Below are positions 1 through 8,999 of a stretch of 64,000 nucleotides of DNA, one piece after another. The stretch covers positions 888,721-952,720 of the forward strand of contig NZ_SJPI01000002.1 in assembly GCF_007859865.1 (NCBI RefSeq), given 5' to 3'. The position numbers and the translations under genes are program-made. The number at the start of each line of letters is the position of its first letter. Positions within the stretch are counted from its first letter, which is position 1. Source of the DNA: Rubripirellula amarantea (GTDB lineage: Bacteria; Planctomycetota; Planctomycetia; Pirellulales; Pirellulaceae). The notes below the pieces were generated by a model. The model saw nothing but the letters and a program-made list of their open reading frames with translations. It searched no databases and was not told the DNA's origin.

Positions 1-611
1 AAGCGACCGAAGGCGATTTGATGGTCGCGGGATGCGACGCTGTTCGGGATTCGATTGAACTGAAACGCCGCTTGGCTTACGTGCCAGACGATCCGCCGTT
101 GTTCGACGACCTAAGTGTGCTGCAGCACTTGCACTTCATCGGCCGCGTCTATCGAGTGGATGACTACGCGGGCAAAGCCGACCGCCTGCTAGATCAATTT
201 CACTTGACCAGCAAAGCCAACGCCGGCGCAACAACTCTGTCTCGCGGAATGAGACAGAAACTAGCGATCGCGTGCGCGTACATTCACGATCCTCAGGTTC
301 TGTTGCTTGATGAACCAATGACGGGACTTGACCCACCGGGGATTCGAACGTTGCTCGATTCGATCCGCGAACAGGCTCAACGAGGAACTACCGTGATCCT
401 TAGTAGCCACCTGCTGGGAATGATCGAGGAAGTCTGCACCGAGGTGCTAATGCTAGGCGCCGGGCGAGTGCGATACTTCGGCAGCGTCGAAAATTTGCGA
501 AGTCGATACCCGGAAGCCGCCTCGCTGGAAGCAGCCTACTTTGCGAGCGAAAACTCAACGGGCATTCTGTCATTTCCAGAACACGCGTGTAGCGCCGAGA
601 CGGTGTTGTGA
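1..611 (+). CDS. ABC transporter ATP-binding protein (5' end outside window)
   Basis: C-terminal part of a cytoplasmic ATPase subunit that would power an ABC exporter. The frame is open from base 3, and Ala-Thr-Glu-Gly-Asp precedes the first possible start codon, so the gene begins upstream; the Walker A loop is not in the window. Visible are the signature motif LSRGMRQKLAIA, Walker B LLLDEPMTGLD and the switch histidine in ILSSH. The C-terminal tail of about 60 residues is poorly conserved. The stop overlaps the GTG of the next gene by four bases (GTGA), so the two are translationally coupled. The substrate cannot be told. Confidence 0.9.
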   Translation, partial: ATEGDLMVAGCDAVRDSIELKRRLAYVPDDPPLFDDLSVLQHLHFIGRVYRVDDYAGKADRLLDQFHLTSKANAGATTLSRGMRQKLAIACAYIHDPQVLLLDEPMTGLDPPGIRTLLDSIREQAQRGTTVILSSHLLGMIEEVCTEVLMLGAGRVRYFGSVENLRSRYPEAASLEAAYFASENSTGILSFPEHACSAETVL

Positions 612-2353
612 AAGCAAGCGACGTGAACGTGACGAATGTGACTTCAAACACTCACGCGTGTGAATCAGCGTGGGACGATTGGATGACACATCGAGAACTG
701 CTGCGTTTGATCGTCGTGCGCAGTCGCTTCCGCATGCACAGATCCGTAAGCAGATTTCTTTCGCCGCGACGAATCATCGCAAGCGTCTTAGCCGCATCGT
801 TCATGGTGCTGTACGTTCTGGCTGGGGTGATGATCTTATCCACTCGCCAGCCCGCCGATCCCGGAAGATTGCAGTTGTGGCTGTCTGGTGGGATGGTCCT
901 GTACGCGATCTATCACAGCACCAAGTGCGCTTGGTCGTCGTCGAGCTTAGATCTGGATCTCAGTCCGAGCGAGCAATGGATGCTCGGCGGTGCGCCCCTG
1001 CGTCGCTCGTCCTTGGCGATCTATCACGTTCTGCAAATTGTGCCGGCAACGTTCATGAAAACGTGTTTGTTGGCCGTTGTTTTGGCGGTCGATGTGACCT
1101 ACCCCGCGATGTTAGTCGTCGGGATATTTGCGTCGCTAATGATGCTTGAGGTATGTCGACTTACGGTAACGCGGATGGCAGGCGGCATGGAGCCTCGTGG
1201 AATCATCGTTTTTCGAGCCATCACGTCAACCCTCGCCGCAGCGATCGTATTCCAAGTGGTGATGCGCATCATTGCGATGGTTCCCTTGGGAGCACCGCCG
1301 CCGATGTACCTTTCCGCGACGTTTAGGTCCTTGGGGCAAACCGCAGCAAGTGAGATGGTGCAGTGGATATCGATGCCTTGGCATTGTGCGGCGAACGTCG
1401 CAGTTTCCGATTCGTTGAATCCTATGACGGCCCTTTTTCTCTTGGCTTCCTTGATCGCCTTGCCAACGTCGGTACTAGCCTTCGTCGTGATTGACCGCCG
1501 GTGTTTGTTGGCCAGTTCTCGTTGGGAACACGCAAGATTGCATTCTGGCGAGTATGAGTCGCAGAAGGGACACGTTGAAAACCGCGTGAGTTCGTTGTCC
1601 GTTTGGCCGACGTCGTTTGGACTTACTGGATTGTTATCAGCAATCGATATTGACGCTTCCTCAGTCGCTTATCGGATGGCCGTCAGCGTGTCACGCTATC
1701 GAGGAACGATCCTGTTCAGTTTCGCCATTCCCAGCGCTATTTGTCTATCACCTTTACTAAGTAGCCGAATCAATCATCCGTGGTTGTTTGTCGTCGGCGG
1801 CGTCGGAATGTGCACCTCACTTGTTGCTCCTTCGGCATTGAGACTCGACTTTCGGCGCGACCTCAAACGAATGCTCTTGCTTCGAACGCTGCCGATCAAT
1901 CCGGCTTCCATGGTGTTGGGACAACTTTGGTTTCCCATTTTGATTACCTGCGTGTTTCAAGTGCTTGTCTTGTCCGTCGCAGCCCTGGTGTTGCACCCGG
2001 GTTGGTATCAATTTTTGATGTACGTGGGGATGCTGGCCGCGCTGTCTGTGTTCACGTTCGCGACAGAGAATGCGTTGTTCTTGGCGTATCCGCATCGCGA
2101 GCGTAACGAAGGCATTGGAATGCTGATCCGAACGAAACTAACGTTTCTTGGCAAAACTAGCATCGTCTTGGGAGCCTTCATTTTGCTAGCGGTATGGGCA
2201 ACATTTTGCAAGGGCATGTTGCCTGAATCGCTGGTCGGCGTTGCCGTGATATCTGGAGCCCTCGTGGTGACCTGGGGTGCGGCAGCGGGCGCTTTCGCGG
2301 TCACAACCTGGTGTTGGCGGCGGTTTGATTTGTCCAGCGAAATGATGGTTTGA
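608..2353 (+). CDS. ABC transporter membrane protein (permease-like)
   Basis: A 581-residue polytopic inner-membrane protein with about eleven or twelve hydrophobic segments, from residue 55 (IIASVLAASFMVLYVLAG) to the C-terminus (GALVVTWGAAAGAFAVTTW). It starts with GTG overlapping the stop of the ATPase gene, which makes it the likely membrane partner. I see no FtsX or MacB signature; it resembles the large two-lobed permeases of ABC-2-like exporters, with a hydrophilic break around residues 300-345. The pairing with the ATPase is inferred from the coupling. The substrate is unknown. Confidence 0.75.
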   Translation: MKASDVNVTNVTSNTHACESAWDDWMTHRELLRLIVVRSRFRMHRSVSRFLSPRRIIASVLAASFMVLYVLAGVMILSTRQPADPGRLQLWLSGGMVLYAIYHSTKCAWSSSSLDLDLSPSEQWMLGGAPLRRSSLAIYHVLQIVPATFMKTCLLAVVLAVDVTYPAMLVVGIFASLMMLEVCRLTVTRMAGGMEPRGIIVFRAITSTLAAAIVFQVVMRIIAMVPLGAPPPMYLSATFRSLGQTAASEMVQWISMPWHCAANVAVSDSLNPMTALFLLASLIALPTSVLAFVVIDRRCLLASSRWEHARLHSGEYESQKGHVENRVSSLSVWPTSFGLTGLLSAIDIDASSVAYRMAVSVSRYRGTILFSFAIPSAICLSPLLSSRINHPWLFVVGGVGMCTSLVAPSALRLDFRRDLKRMLLLRTLPINPASMVLGQLWFPILITCVFQVLVLSVAALVLHPGWYQFLMYVGMLAALSVFTFATENALFLAYPHRERNEGIGMLIRTKLTFLGKTSIVLGAFILLAVWATFCKGMLPESLVGVAVISGALVVTWGAAAGAFAVTTWCWRRFDLSSEMMV

Positions 2354-2379
2354 CCATTATTGGCGACCTATGTTTTTAG

Positions 2380-3897
2380 GTGTCATGGTTCGGTCGGGAT
2401 TTATCGATCGGAATCATCTGCGCAACCGGAACTATCCTCACTCCAACCGTTCTGATTCCTATGGGACTACTCGTTGCACTCTTCGCGATCGCCGCGTTGC
2501 CATTCTTGGTACCGCTGGTTCATCGTGGACGATTGATACCGGTATCCGTGGTGATGTTGGTAACGGGAACCGTGTTTGGTCCATTCTTCTTTGCGGTCGA
2601 CGGGCCGATTCAGATCAGCCTTGATCGACTGCTCTGGGCCGGATTGGTGTGCATGACGCTAATTCAATGGCGACTGGGCAACCTGCAACTGCCCAAACTC
2701 AATCGAATCGATTGGCTCATGCTGGGATTCGGCCTACTTTGTCTAATCGGAGCCTGCCGTGGCGGTCCGGTGCCGACGGGAAGTTCACCCATCGCTCGAT
2801 GGCTGTTCTACATCGCGATGCCATTGGGAACCTACGCGATCGCACGCAGCGTTCGATTGACCGTTAACGATGTGCGCTGGGTAACGCTTGGCGTTTTCTG
2901 GTTGGGCATGTACCTGGCAATCACCGGACTATTCGAGATAAAGTCAATGTATTGGGCGGTCTTCCCCAAGTACATCAACAATCCCGAGGCGTGGGAGTTC
3001 TTTGGTCGAGCCCGAGGACCGTTGTTGAATCCAATCGGCAATGGCGTACTGATGGGATTGGCACTTGCAATAGCGGCGGTTGAGTTTTGCCGGAGCGGGC
3101 GCCAAGGAAAGGTCCTGTACGGATTCGCATCGTTGATTCTGCTTGCTGGTGTCTACGCGACACTCACGCGAAGTTGCTGGATCGGAGCGATCGGGGCCAT
3201 CGGAATGATGGCGATGCTGCAGGTACCTCGTTGGACGCGCGTTCTTGCCATCGCGAGTGTTGTGTTGTTGGCGGGAGCCATGTCGATGGGGCTGAAGGAT
3301 AGCCTGATGGAACTCAAGCGTGACAAAGCTTTGTCCGCGGCTGAAGCAGCTAAGTCTGTTGAACTGCGTCCGTTGTTGGCAGTGGTGGCGTGGGAAATGT
3401 TCAAAGACCATCCCATCATCGGACACGGCTTTGGGCACTACTTCGAACACAATGGCCCTTACCATCAAATTCGCAAGTACGGTTTGCAGCTCGAACGCGT
3501 GCGGCATTACCAACAGCACAACACGTTCTTGGCCGTTGTCGTGGATTCCGGGACACTCGGGATCCTGATCTTTATGTCTGGGCTTCTGCTGTTCTACACC
3601 ACCGGTTGGCAGCTTGCGCGAGGGCTCGATTCCAATCCCGAGATGCGAATGTTGGGATTGTTGATGATGTCGGCGATTGTAATCTACGCCGCCAACGCAA
3701 TGTTCCACGACTTGATCATCATTCCGATGGTCCAGATGTTCATGATGTTCATCGCGGGACTGGCGATCAACGCACGAGAAAAGGGCGTCGTACGCAAAGC
3801 CTCGCTTCAACCCGTCTATGCTAGGCAGCCGCTCGGCCGTTGTGCATCAGGCGAATTTCTTCGTCTTCGATCTTGTGACAGTGCGCTTCGCCACTAA
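2380..3897 (+). CDS. O-antigen ligase/polymerase-like membrane protein
   Basis: A 505-residue protein with ten or more hydrophobic segments and the layout of the Wzy_C/O-antigen ligase family, which acts on lipid-linked sugars at the outer face of the inner membrane. TLTRSCWIGAIGAIGMM and the later large hydrophilic loop with DHPIIGHGFGHYFE fit the conserved Wzy_C region and the GxG-containing loop. The start is uncertain: GTG 2380 keeps an extra hydrophobic segment and has AGG just before it, while ATG 2461 would begin directly in a membrane helix. The last 77 bases overlap the end of the opposite-strand gene. It lies 26 bases after the ABC genes and may be in their operon. Confidence 0.72.
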   Translation: MSWFGRDLSIGIICATGTILTPTVLIPMGLLVALFAIAALPFLVPLVHRGRLIPVSVVMLVTGTVFGPFFFAVDGPIQISLDRLLWAGLVCMTLIQWRLGNLQLPKLNRIDWLMLGFGLLCLIGACRGGPVPTGSSPIARWLFYIAMPLGTYAIARSVRLTVNDVRWVTLGVFWLGMYLAITGLFEIKSMYWAVFPKYINNPEAWEFFGRARGPLLNPIGNGVLMGLALAIAAVEFCRSGRQGKVLYGFASLILLAGVYATLTRSCWIGAIGAIGMMAMLQVPRWTRVLAIASVVLLAGAMSMGLKDSLMELKRDKALSAAEAAKSVELRPLLAVVAWEMFKDHPIIGHGFGHYFEHNGPYHQIRKYGLQLERVRHYQQHNTFLAVVVDSGTLGILIFMSGLLLFYTTGWQLARGLDSNPEMRMLGLLMMSAIVIYAANAMFHDLIIIPMVQMFMMFIAGLAINAREKGVVRKASLQPVYARQPLGRCASGEFLRLRSCDSALRH

Positions 3898-4801
3898 GCG
3901 TCGCCTTGACTCGACGATCGACACTCTTTCGCATGGCTTTGTGATAACCAACGCTTGCGGTAAACAACGTCATCAAGTCCATGAACCGTCGGTCTTCGCT
4001 CAATTCGCCAGCGTCGATATCTAGGTAACTATCGGCGCCGAACGAGAACAAGCGTCCGTCAATCTCGCCGATGTTTTCGCCACCGACCTCGATGTCAAAG
4101 TCAGCACCGATCGAAACCCACTTGCGTTTGAGCACCGCGTGATGCACTTGGCCATCGTGGCAGAACGCAAACGAAAACATCGCCGGGATTCGGAAGGTGC
4201 GATGACATTGTTGAATGGTGGTCACGCATTCGGTGCGAGGAAGCATCACGCACATCGTGAGCAGGTTTTTGCCCACGGCCATCGAGGTATGCACTTCGGT
4301 GATTGTGATCTGTTCGATCGTTCCGCACCAAGCCGTCCGTTCGCCGGTGGTCTTGAACAACTTTAGGACTAAGCGTCGTTTCTCGATCTCGCCGGGTTCC
4401 ATGTTCATGACCGTGTCCTCGGCCATCATCTCATCCAGCTTCGCCTGTTGCTTCGCATCAAGCCGACCTGATTTCTTGATCGACTTCTTCAATTCCTGGC
4501 GGCGTTGATCCTGCATCACGTCAAGCGCGTCTTCCAGTTCGCCCTTGTCCATGTTCCAGACATCGGTCCGCAAACCCAGCATGTGGGTCTTGTTCCAACT
4601 TCCGGACTCGTTGTCTTGAGTCGACACGGTTCCCACGACTTTCATGTTCGTGGTGAAGGCGTTGGAATCAGCCGTGGTGAGTTGCTGAACCAGTTCGACG
4701 TTCGATGGGTGCATCCCGGGCATAGCCCACATGTCGATGTACCGACGACAGGGTTGCGGATCTTTCTTGGCCATCGTCGGGGCTGATAGGAACGTGGGCA
4801 C
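3821..4801 (-). CDS. Conserved hypothetical protein, possible LURP-one/tubby-like domain
   Basis: A 326-residue soluble protein that I do not recognise as a whole. Residues 85-130 form a charged helical stretch (KKSIKKSGRLDAKQQAKLDEM). From about residue 215, FDIEVGGENIGEIDGRLFSF and the following GADSYLDIDAG look like the repeated strand pattern of LURP-one-related/tubby C-terminal-like domains; this is a weak resemblance by eye. There is no signal peptide. The start could be the ATG at 4801 or the one at 4774. Its last 77 bases overlap, tail to tail, the end of the O-antigen-ligase-like gene. Confidence 0.6.
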   Translation of the reverse strand: MPTFLSAPTMAKKDPQPCRRYIDMWAMPGMHPSNVELVQQLTTADSNAFTTNMKVVGTVSTQDNESGSWNKTHMLGLRTDVWNMDKGELEDALDVMQDQRRQELKKSIKKSGRLDAKQQAKLDEMMAEDTVMNMEPGEIEKRRLVLKLFKTTGERTAWCGTIEQITITEVHTSMAVGKNLLTMCVMLPRTECVTTIQQCHRTFRIPAMFSFAFCHDGQVHHAVLKRKWVSIGADFDIEVGGENIGEIDGRLFSFGADSYLDIDAGELSEDRRFMDLMTLFTASVGYHKAMRKSVDRRVKATLSGEAHCHKIEDEEIRLMHNGRAAA

Positions 4802-4883
4802 GGTCTACGAAGGCGCCCCCGTTGCTGAGGACGCTTCGTATTGATCGGCACAACCTAATCGTTAAATCCAGCCAAACCGGATT

Positions 4884-4911
4884 AATCGGCCCGTGTTTCA
4901 CGCGGCCGATT
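4884..4911 (-). terminator. Strong inverted repeat after the RNA helicase gene
   Basis: AATCGGCC at 4884-4891 pairs with GGCCGATT at 4904-4911, and the inner CGTG/CACG extends the stem around a TTT loop with one bulged base. It lies 18 bases past the stop of the minus-strand helicase gene and before the next minus-strand gene. A second small repeat (AATCC/GGATT) follows. There is no U-run, so it may terminate only weakly or may protect a 3' end. Confidence 0.45.
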
Positions 4912-4929
4912 GATCGGCGGATCTAAAAG

Positions 4930-7287
4930 CTATCGCTTGCCTTTGCCGAAGCCCTTTTTGGGGCCACCCTTTTTCTTGCCGCCAAAACCGCCGCCTTTGC
5001 CACCAAAGGGACGCTTTCCACCGCCACCACCTTCCGGTGGGCCGTTGTCAGGGCGAATTTGCAGTTTCTTGCCCATCACCCAAGTGTTTTCGAGAACTCG
5101 AAGAGCCTCGGCGGGAAGTTGGTCGGGCAGATCAACGGTGGTGAAGTTATGGTCGATGTGAATCTGGCCAATGAACTTGCTATCCAAGTTTGCTTCGTTC
5201 GCGATCGCGCCAACCAGGTTCCCAGGACGCACTCCGTCTGCCTTGCCCACTTCAACGCGGTATCGACGCATGCCGGCTTCAACGGGACCACGCTTGCGGA
5301 ATCCGCCACGTGCTCCATCGCGAGCAGGTCGATCGTCGAAATCGCCAGTAAATTCGCGATCTTCCCGTCGTCCTTTTCGTTCTTTGCGGGACGATTCGGC
5401 ACGTTCTTGCAGCAAGAATGGCTGCCCACCGCGAAGCATTTCAGCCAACGCTGCAGCAACCTTCTCAAGCGGCTTGCCACTCTCTTCCATGTACTCGTTG
5501 ATCAAGTTTTCGAAGAAGGTGATGTCTCGTTCGGCCAAAGTCTTGGTGATCTTGGACTTGAACGTCGCTACGCGGTGTTTGTTGATGTCATCGGTCGATG
5601 GCCATTCAACAATCTCGATAGATTGGTTGGTCATGCGCTCGATTGAACGCAAGCGACCACGCGACGAAGGCGTCAGAAACAAAATCGCTTCGCCGCTTCG
5701 ACCAGCGCGACCGGTACGCCCGATGCGGTGAACGTAGGATTCTTGGTCGTGTGGCAGGTCGAAGTTGATGACGTGCGAAATGCGCGGCACATCCAATCCT
5801 CGAGCAGCAACGTCAGTTGCAACGATGATGTCAATCTTGCCATTCTTCAATGAACCCACGGTTCGCTGGCGAGTCGCTTGAGGCATGTCGCCGTTAAGTG
5901 CCGCTACGCTGTAATGGGCTCGAGCCAATTTGTCAGCGATGACGGTGGTGGATTCTTTGGTCTTTGCAAACACGATCACGCCATCGGTTTCTTCGGATTC
6001 GAGAACTCGCTTGAGCAACTCGAGCTTTTCGCCGGCCGATGTGAAGATAGCTCGTTGGCGAATCGACTCTGCCGTCATCGACTTGCTCTTGATCGTGCAG
6101 ACTTCTGCGTCGGTCAGGTACTGGTCAGCGATGCGGCGAATCGGGTCAGGCATCGTGGCACTGAACAAAGCGATTTGCCGTTGGTCAGGGCACTGGTCCA
6201 ACACAAATTCGACATCTTCCAAGAAGCCCATGTTGAGCATTTCGTCGGCTTCGTCGAGAACCAAGCACTTCAATCCATCAAGTTTCAACGTGCCTCGTTT
6301 GATGTGGTCGATCACGCGGCCTGGCGTACCGACGACAACGCTAACACCATCACGCAGAGCGCGACGTTGTGGTTCGTAGTCCTGACCACCATAGATTGCG
6401 GTAACGGCGAAACCTTTGAGTTGGCCCGCGTAGGTTTCGAACGACTTGGCAACTTGCATCGCAAGTTCACGAGTCGGCGCGAGCACCAATGCTTGCGGTC
6501 CAGCGCCCTTCTTCTTGCTTAGGTTCGCCAGCACAGGCAACGCAAACGCGGCGGTTTTACCAGAACCGGTTTGCGATTGAGCAATCACGTCACGTCCCTT
6601 CAACATCGGCGGAATGATCGCCGTTTGAATGGCCGATGGTTCGCTGTAGCCAGATGATTCGATTGCCGCTTGGATTGCCGGTGGAAGTTTGAACTGAGCG
6701 AACCCGGTCAGTACTTCCTCAACAACGGGAGTTTCAACAACGGGGCTTTCAGCTACTGGAGTATCAGCATTGGGAGCAACAACACCGTCGACCGATGCAA
6801 CCGCCGTTTGAGCGACGGGTTGGGCTTCAGTACGAACAGGGGCCTGTATCGTTTCGCTAACCACGGGGGTGTCGGCACCATGTTGCTTATGGTCCGCAGC
6901 GGTGCGTGTCGCTTTCTTATTGAAGACTGGTTTAACAGCCTTCTTCTTCGCAAGCTTCAGCTTTACCTTGCGAACAACCACTAGTCCCGATGCAGCGTCT
7001 TCGGTTGCCACGTCAGAATCGGAACTTTGCACGGATGCATTCGTGTCCGCAACTACGGTTTCTGCAGGAGTGGTTCCTGCGAGCACGGTTTCTGGATTCG
7101 ATCCGGCGATTCGGACTTCGTCGGAGCTTGACAACGCGTCATTTGACGGGGTGTTTTCCACAACTACATCGTCAGACGCAACAGCCTCAGGCGAGTTGTC
7201 CAGTTCGGTGGAATTGATTTGGGTGTCAGGGGCGTCCTCAAGTTCGATACCGGAGTGCGCAACATCAGACAGGTCAGAAAGATTCAT
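4930..7287 (-). CDS. deaD: DEAD-box ATP-dependent RNA helicase (DeaD/CsdA type)
   Basis: A 785-residue RNA helicase of the kind that remodels ribosomal or cold-shock mRNA structure. Residues 1-193 are an acidic, Val/Pro/Thr-rich extension absent from the E. coli protein. The core follows: Q motif from residue 195 (GFAQFKLPPAIQAAI), Walker A GSGKT near 241, PTRELA, TPGR, DEAD at 345-348, SAT at 376-378, ATDVAARGLD and HRIGRTGRAG near 520. A DbpA-type RNA-binding domain spans about 672-745 (RRYRVEVGKADGVRPGNLVG). The tail is Gly/Lys-rich, like RNA-chaperone tails. The 5' leader is long and structured. No Shine-Dalgarno site precedes ATG 7287. Confidence 0.95.
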   Translation of the reverse strand: MNLSDLSDVAHSGIELEDAPDTQINSTELDNSPEAVASDDVVVENTPSNDALSSSDEVRIAGSNPETVLAGTTPAETVVADTNASVQSSDSDVATEDAASGLVVVRKVKLKLAKKKAVKPVFNKKATRTAADHKQHGADTPVVSETIQAPVRTEAQPVAQTAVASVDGVVAPNADTPVAESPVVETPVVEEVLTGFAQFKLPPAIQAAIESSGYSEPSAIQTAIIPPMLKGRDVIAQSQTGSGKTAAFALPVLANLSKKKGAGPQALVLAPTRELAMQVAKSFETYAGQLKGFAVTAIYGGQDYEPQRRALRDGVSVVVGTPGRVIDHIKRGTLKLDGLKCLVLDEADEMLNMGFLEDVEFVLDQCPDQRQIALFSATMPDPIRRIADQYLTDAEVCTIKSKSMTAESIRQRAIFTSAGEKLELLKRVLESEETDGVIVFAKTKESTTVIADKLARAHYSVAALNGDMPQATRQRTVGSLKNGKIDIIVATDVAARGLDVPRISHVINFDLPHDQESYVHRIGRTGRAGRSGEAILFLTPSSRGRLRSIERMTNQSIEIVEWPSTDDINKHRVATFKSKITKTLAERDITFFENLINEYMEESGKPLEKVAAALAEMLRGGQPFLLQERAESSRKERKGRREDREFTGDFDDRPARDGARGGFRKRGPVEAGMRRYRVEVGKADGVRPGNLVGAIANEANLDSKFIGQIHIDHNFTTVDLPDQLPAEALRVLENTWVMGKKLQIRPDNGPPEGGGGGKRPFGGKGGGFGGKKKGGPKKGFGKGKR

Positions 7288-7768
7288 TAAAGACTTTAGG
7301 AGAGAGAAATCAAACGCGGTCGGTTCGCCCTAGATGTGTGAAGTCTGCGTCTATTGATTCACACGGCGAAGGTAATCTGAGCCGACGTCGCCATCCGCAT
7401 GCCTGTCTCGCAGGTGCGGCTTGGTGAGCTTGGCAGCAATGTGCCGCTCACCATCCAGAGAGTCCGGCGGTCATCACCGCTGGCTCACAAAATCAGAGTC
7501 TCGTCATCCCAGACCCCCACTGTATCTGTTTTTGGGTGAAGCACAACGCAAAATAAGCATTATCACGGCTGCCAAATGACAAGCAGCGCCCCGGTACAAT
7601 CGTTAGTGTGCCTAGCCCCTGATGAATGGCGCAGCAATGTGGCCATGCCAAATGCTAAACTCCGTTAACGGGGAAATTGACAACCCACACTTTGCTCGGC
7701 CCAACCTTCAAGTCCGCGTTTTCCGTTGATAGAGGGGGGCGTAGTCTTAGACATAATTGCGATAGCGT
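7288..7768. other. Intergenic region with candidate structured leader of deaD
   Basis: This 481-base divergent gap has no convincing ORF. Clustered inverted repeats sit at 7402-7414 (CCTG/CAGG), 7422-7453 (TGGTGAGC/GCTCACCA, with an inner TGCC/GGCA pair) and 7467-7480 (GCGGT/ACCGC around CATC). If transcribed leftwards they form three successive hairpins in the deaD mRNA leader; read rightwards they would lie upstream of the 7769 gene. The promoters were not identified. Confidence 0.5.
7422..7453 (-). promoter_or_regulatory. Stem-loop in the deaD leader
   Basis: TGGTGAGC at 7422-7429 and GCTCACCA at 7446-7453 are perfect inverted repeats. Inside them GGCA and TGCC pair again around a six-base loop, giving about 12 pairs with a short asymmetric bulge. 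It is the most stable element of the leader and lies 135-166 bases upstream of the deaD start. Confidence 0.45.
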
Positions 7769-8866
7769 ATGACTCACAACGACACAACGCGGTCAAGCGG
7801 CAACCTCGCAACCTGGAAATTGGCGACGGTTATCGGATTGCTTGCCGCGGCAAGCGTCGGCTTAGCGACTCTACTTTCGGATCGCCGGGACGTTTCGCAA
7901 ACTCGCCGGTCCGTCGATTCTGCTCCCGCCGCACCGGTTGCCGTCACGGTGGAACCGCCGCAAGCGTCTTTGGCCGTTCGCAAGGCAGCGTTCTTTGACG
8001 AGTCCGTCGAGCCTCAGATTCAGATCACTGACCAGAAAAACCGCGAAGCGGCTGAGCGGTGCCTAGCGAGACTGCGTGGCGTGATCGCAGGATATCGAAG
8101 CTCGATCACGCCGTTCGTTGAAGACCTGACCAGCTTGTCGACGCGACTAGGGATCGCCCGACGAATGCCAGGATCATGGTGGCACAGCGACGACCGCATC
8201 GAAGTCTATGTCCGGAACAAGTTCGAATCGCACCTGTTTTCGCAGCAATCGTTTAGTCACGACATTGCCAGCGAACTGATTCAATTCAAGATCGACGTCG
8301 ATGCCAACCAAAACTTGTTGCTAAGCGAAGTTCGGGCGGCACTCGACACGTCGGATTTGCCAGATGTTTCGATCGACGAGTATGAGCCTTTCTTTGCAGC
8401 GGTTTCAAGCGACTTTGTTGCCTATTCACAAGACCAGGGCATCACGAGCGTTGCCAACTTTGCCACGGTGATGGTGGCCAGCGAAGTGGGTGGTCAGGTG
8501 TTTGTGCGGTTGGTCGGAGGTCTGTTGACGCGATTCGCCGTCTCAGCTTCGCTTGGCGCTGCCGCTAGCGGTGGCGCGACCGTGGGCGGATCCACCGTCG
8601 GTGCCGGAGCCGGAACATTGGGCGGTCCTGTTGGTGCGGTGGTGGGTTTCGGCGTCGGACTAGCCGTTGGCTTGGTCATCGATTGGTGGATGACGGATCG
8701 TTTCGAACAACAGCTCACGACCCAAATGAACGCTTATCTCGATCAAGTCGAACAGGCGATCATGACGGATCACCCGCATGGCCTTTCCCAGACGCTCCCC
8801 GAGGTTTGTCACGTACTCAAGGATGCCTACCGCGAACGATTCTATGCTCAACTCGTCACGCCCTAA
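7769..8866 (+). CDS. Hypothetical membrane-anchored protein with glycine-rich hydrophobic segment
   Basis: A 365-residue protein of unknown function. It has one N-terminal membrane segment (WKLATVIGLLAAASVGLATLL, residues 16-36), a helical charged domain (about 60-230) and a long Gly/Ala/Val stretch (about 245-310: GAAASGGATVGGSTVGAGAG, then GGPVGAVVGFGVGLAVGLVI). That stretch looks like a glycine-zipper membrane helix pair. The C-terminus is helical (FEQQLTTQMNAYLDQVEQAI). There is no enzyme motif. It is a single gene, divergent from deaD and convergent with the next. Confidence 0.65.
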   Translation: MTHNDTTRSSGNLATWKLATVIGLLAAASVGLATLLSDRRDVSQTRRSVDSAPAAPVAVTVEPPQASLAVRKAAFFDESVEPQIQITDQKNREAAERCLARLRGVIAGYRSSITPFVEDLTSLSTRLGIARRMPGSWWHSDDRIEVYVRNKFESHLFSQQSFSHDIASELIQFKIDVDANQNLLLSEVRAALDTSDLPDVSIDEYEPFFAAVSSDFVAYSQDQGITSVANFATVMVASEVGGQVFVRLVGGLLTRFAVSASLGAAASGGATVGGSTVGAGAGTLGGPVGAVVGFGVGLAVGLVIDWWMTDRFEQQLTTQMNAYLDQVEQAIMTDHPHGLSQTLPEVCHVLKDAYRERFYAQLVTP

Positions 8867-8900
8867 ACCGATCAGCGATCGAATCGACGTTCCAATTCAC

Positions 8901-8928
8901 GCCTGCTTTGCGCAAGATCAAAGCGGGC
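8901..8928. terminator. Bidirectional terminator-like hairpin
   Basis: GCCTGCTTTG at 8901-8910 pairs with CAAAGCGGGC at 8919-8928 (ten pairs, one G-U type) around an eight-base loop. It sits between two convergent genes, 34 bases after the stop of the plus-strand gene. No U-tract follows on either strand. Confidence 0.45.
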
Positions 8929-8999
8929 AGTGAACCAGTCTTCAATTGTCGAGGGACGCATTTAGTTGGCACCGACGCGTTCACGCCGATGGTTGTCCG

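Noticed and set aside
2944-3810. 288-codon minus-strand ORF opposite the O-antigen-ligase-like gene
   Set aside because: It runs in the antisense frame of a gene with clear membrane-helix structure, is His/Gln/Arg-rich and has no motif or start signal.
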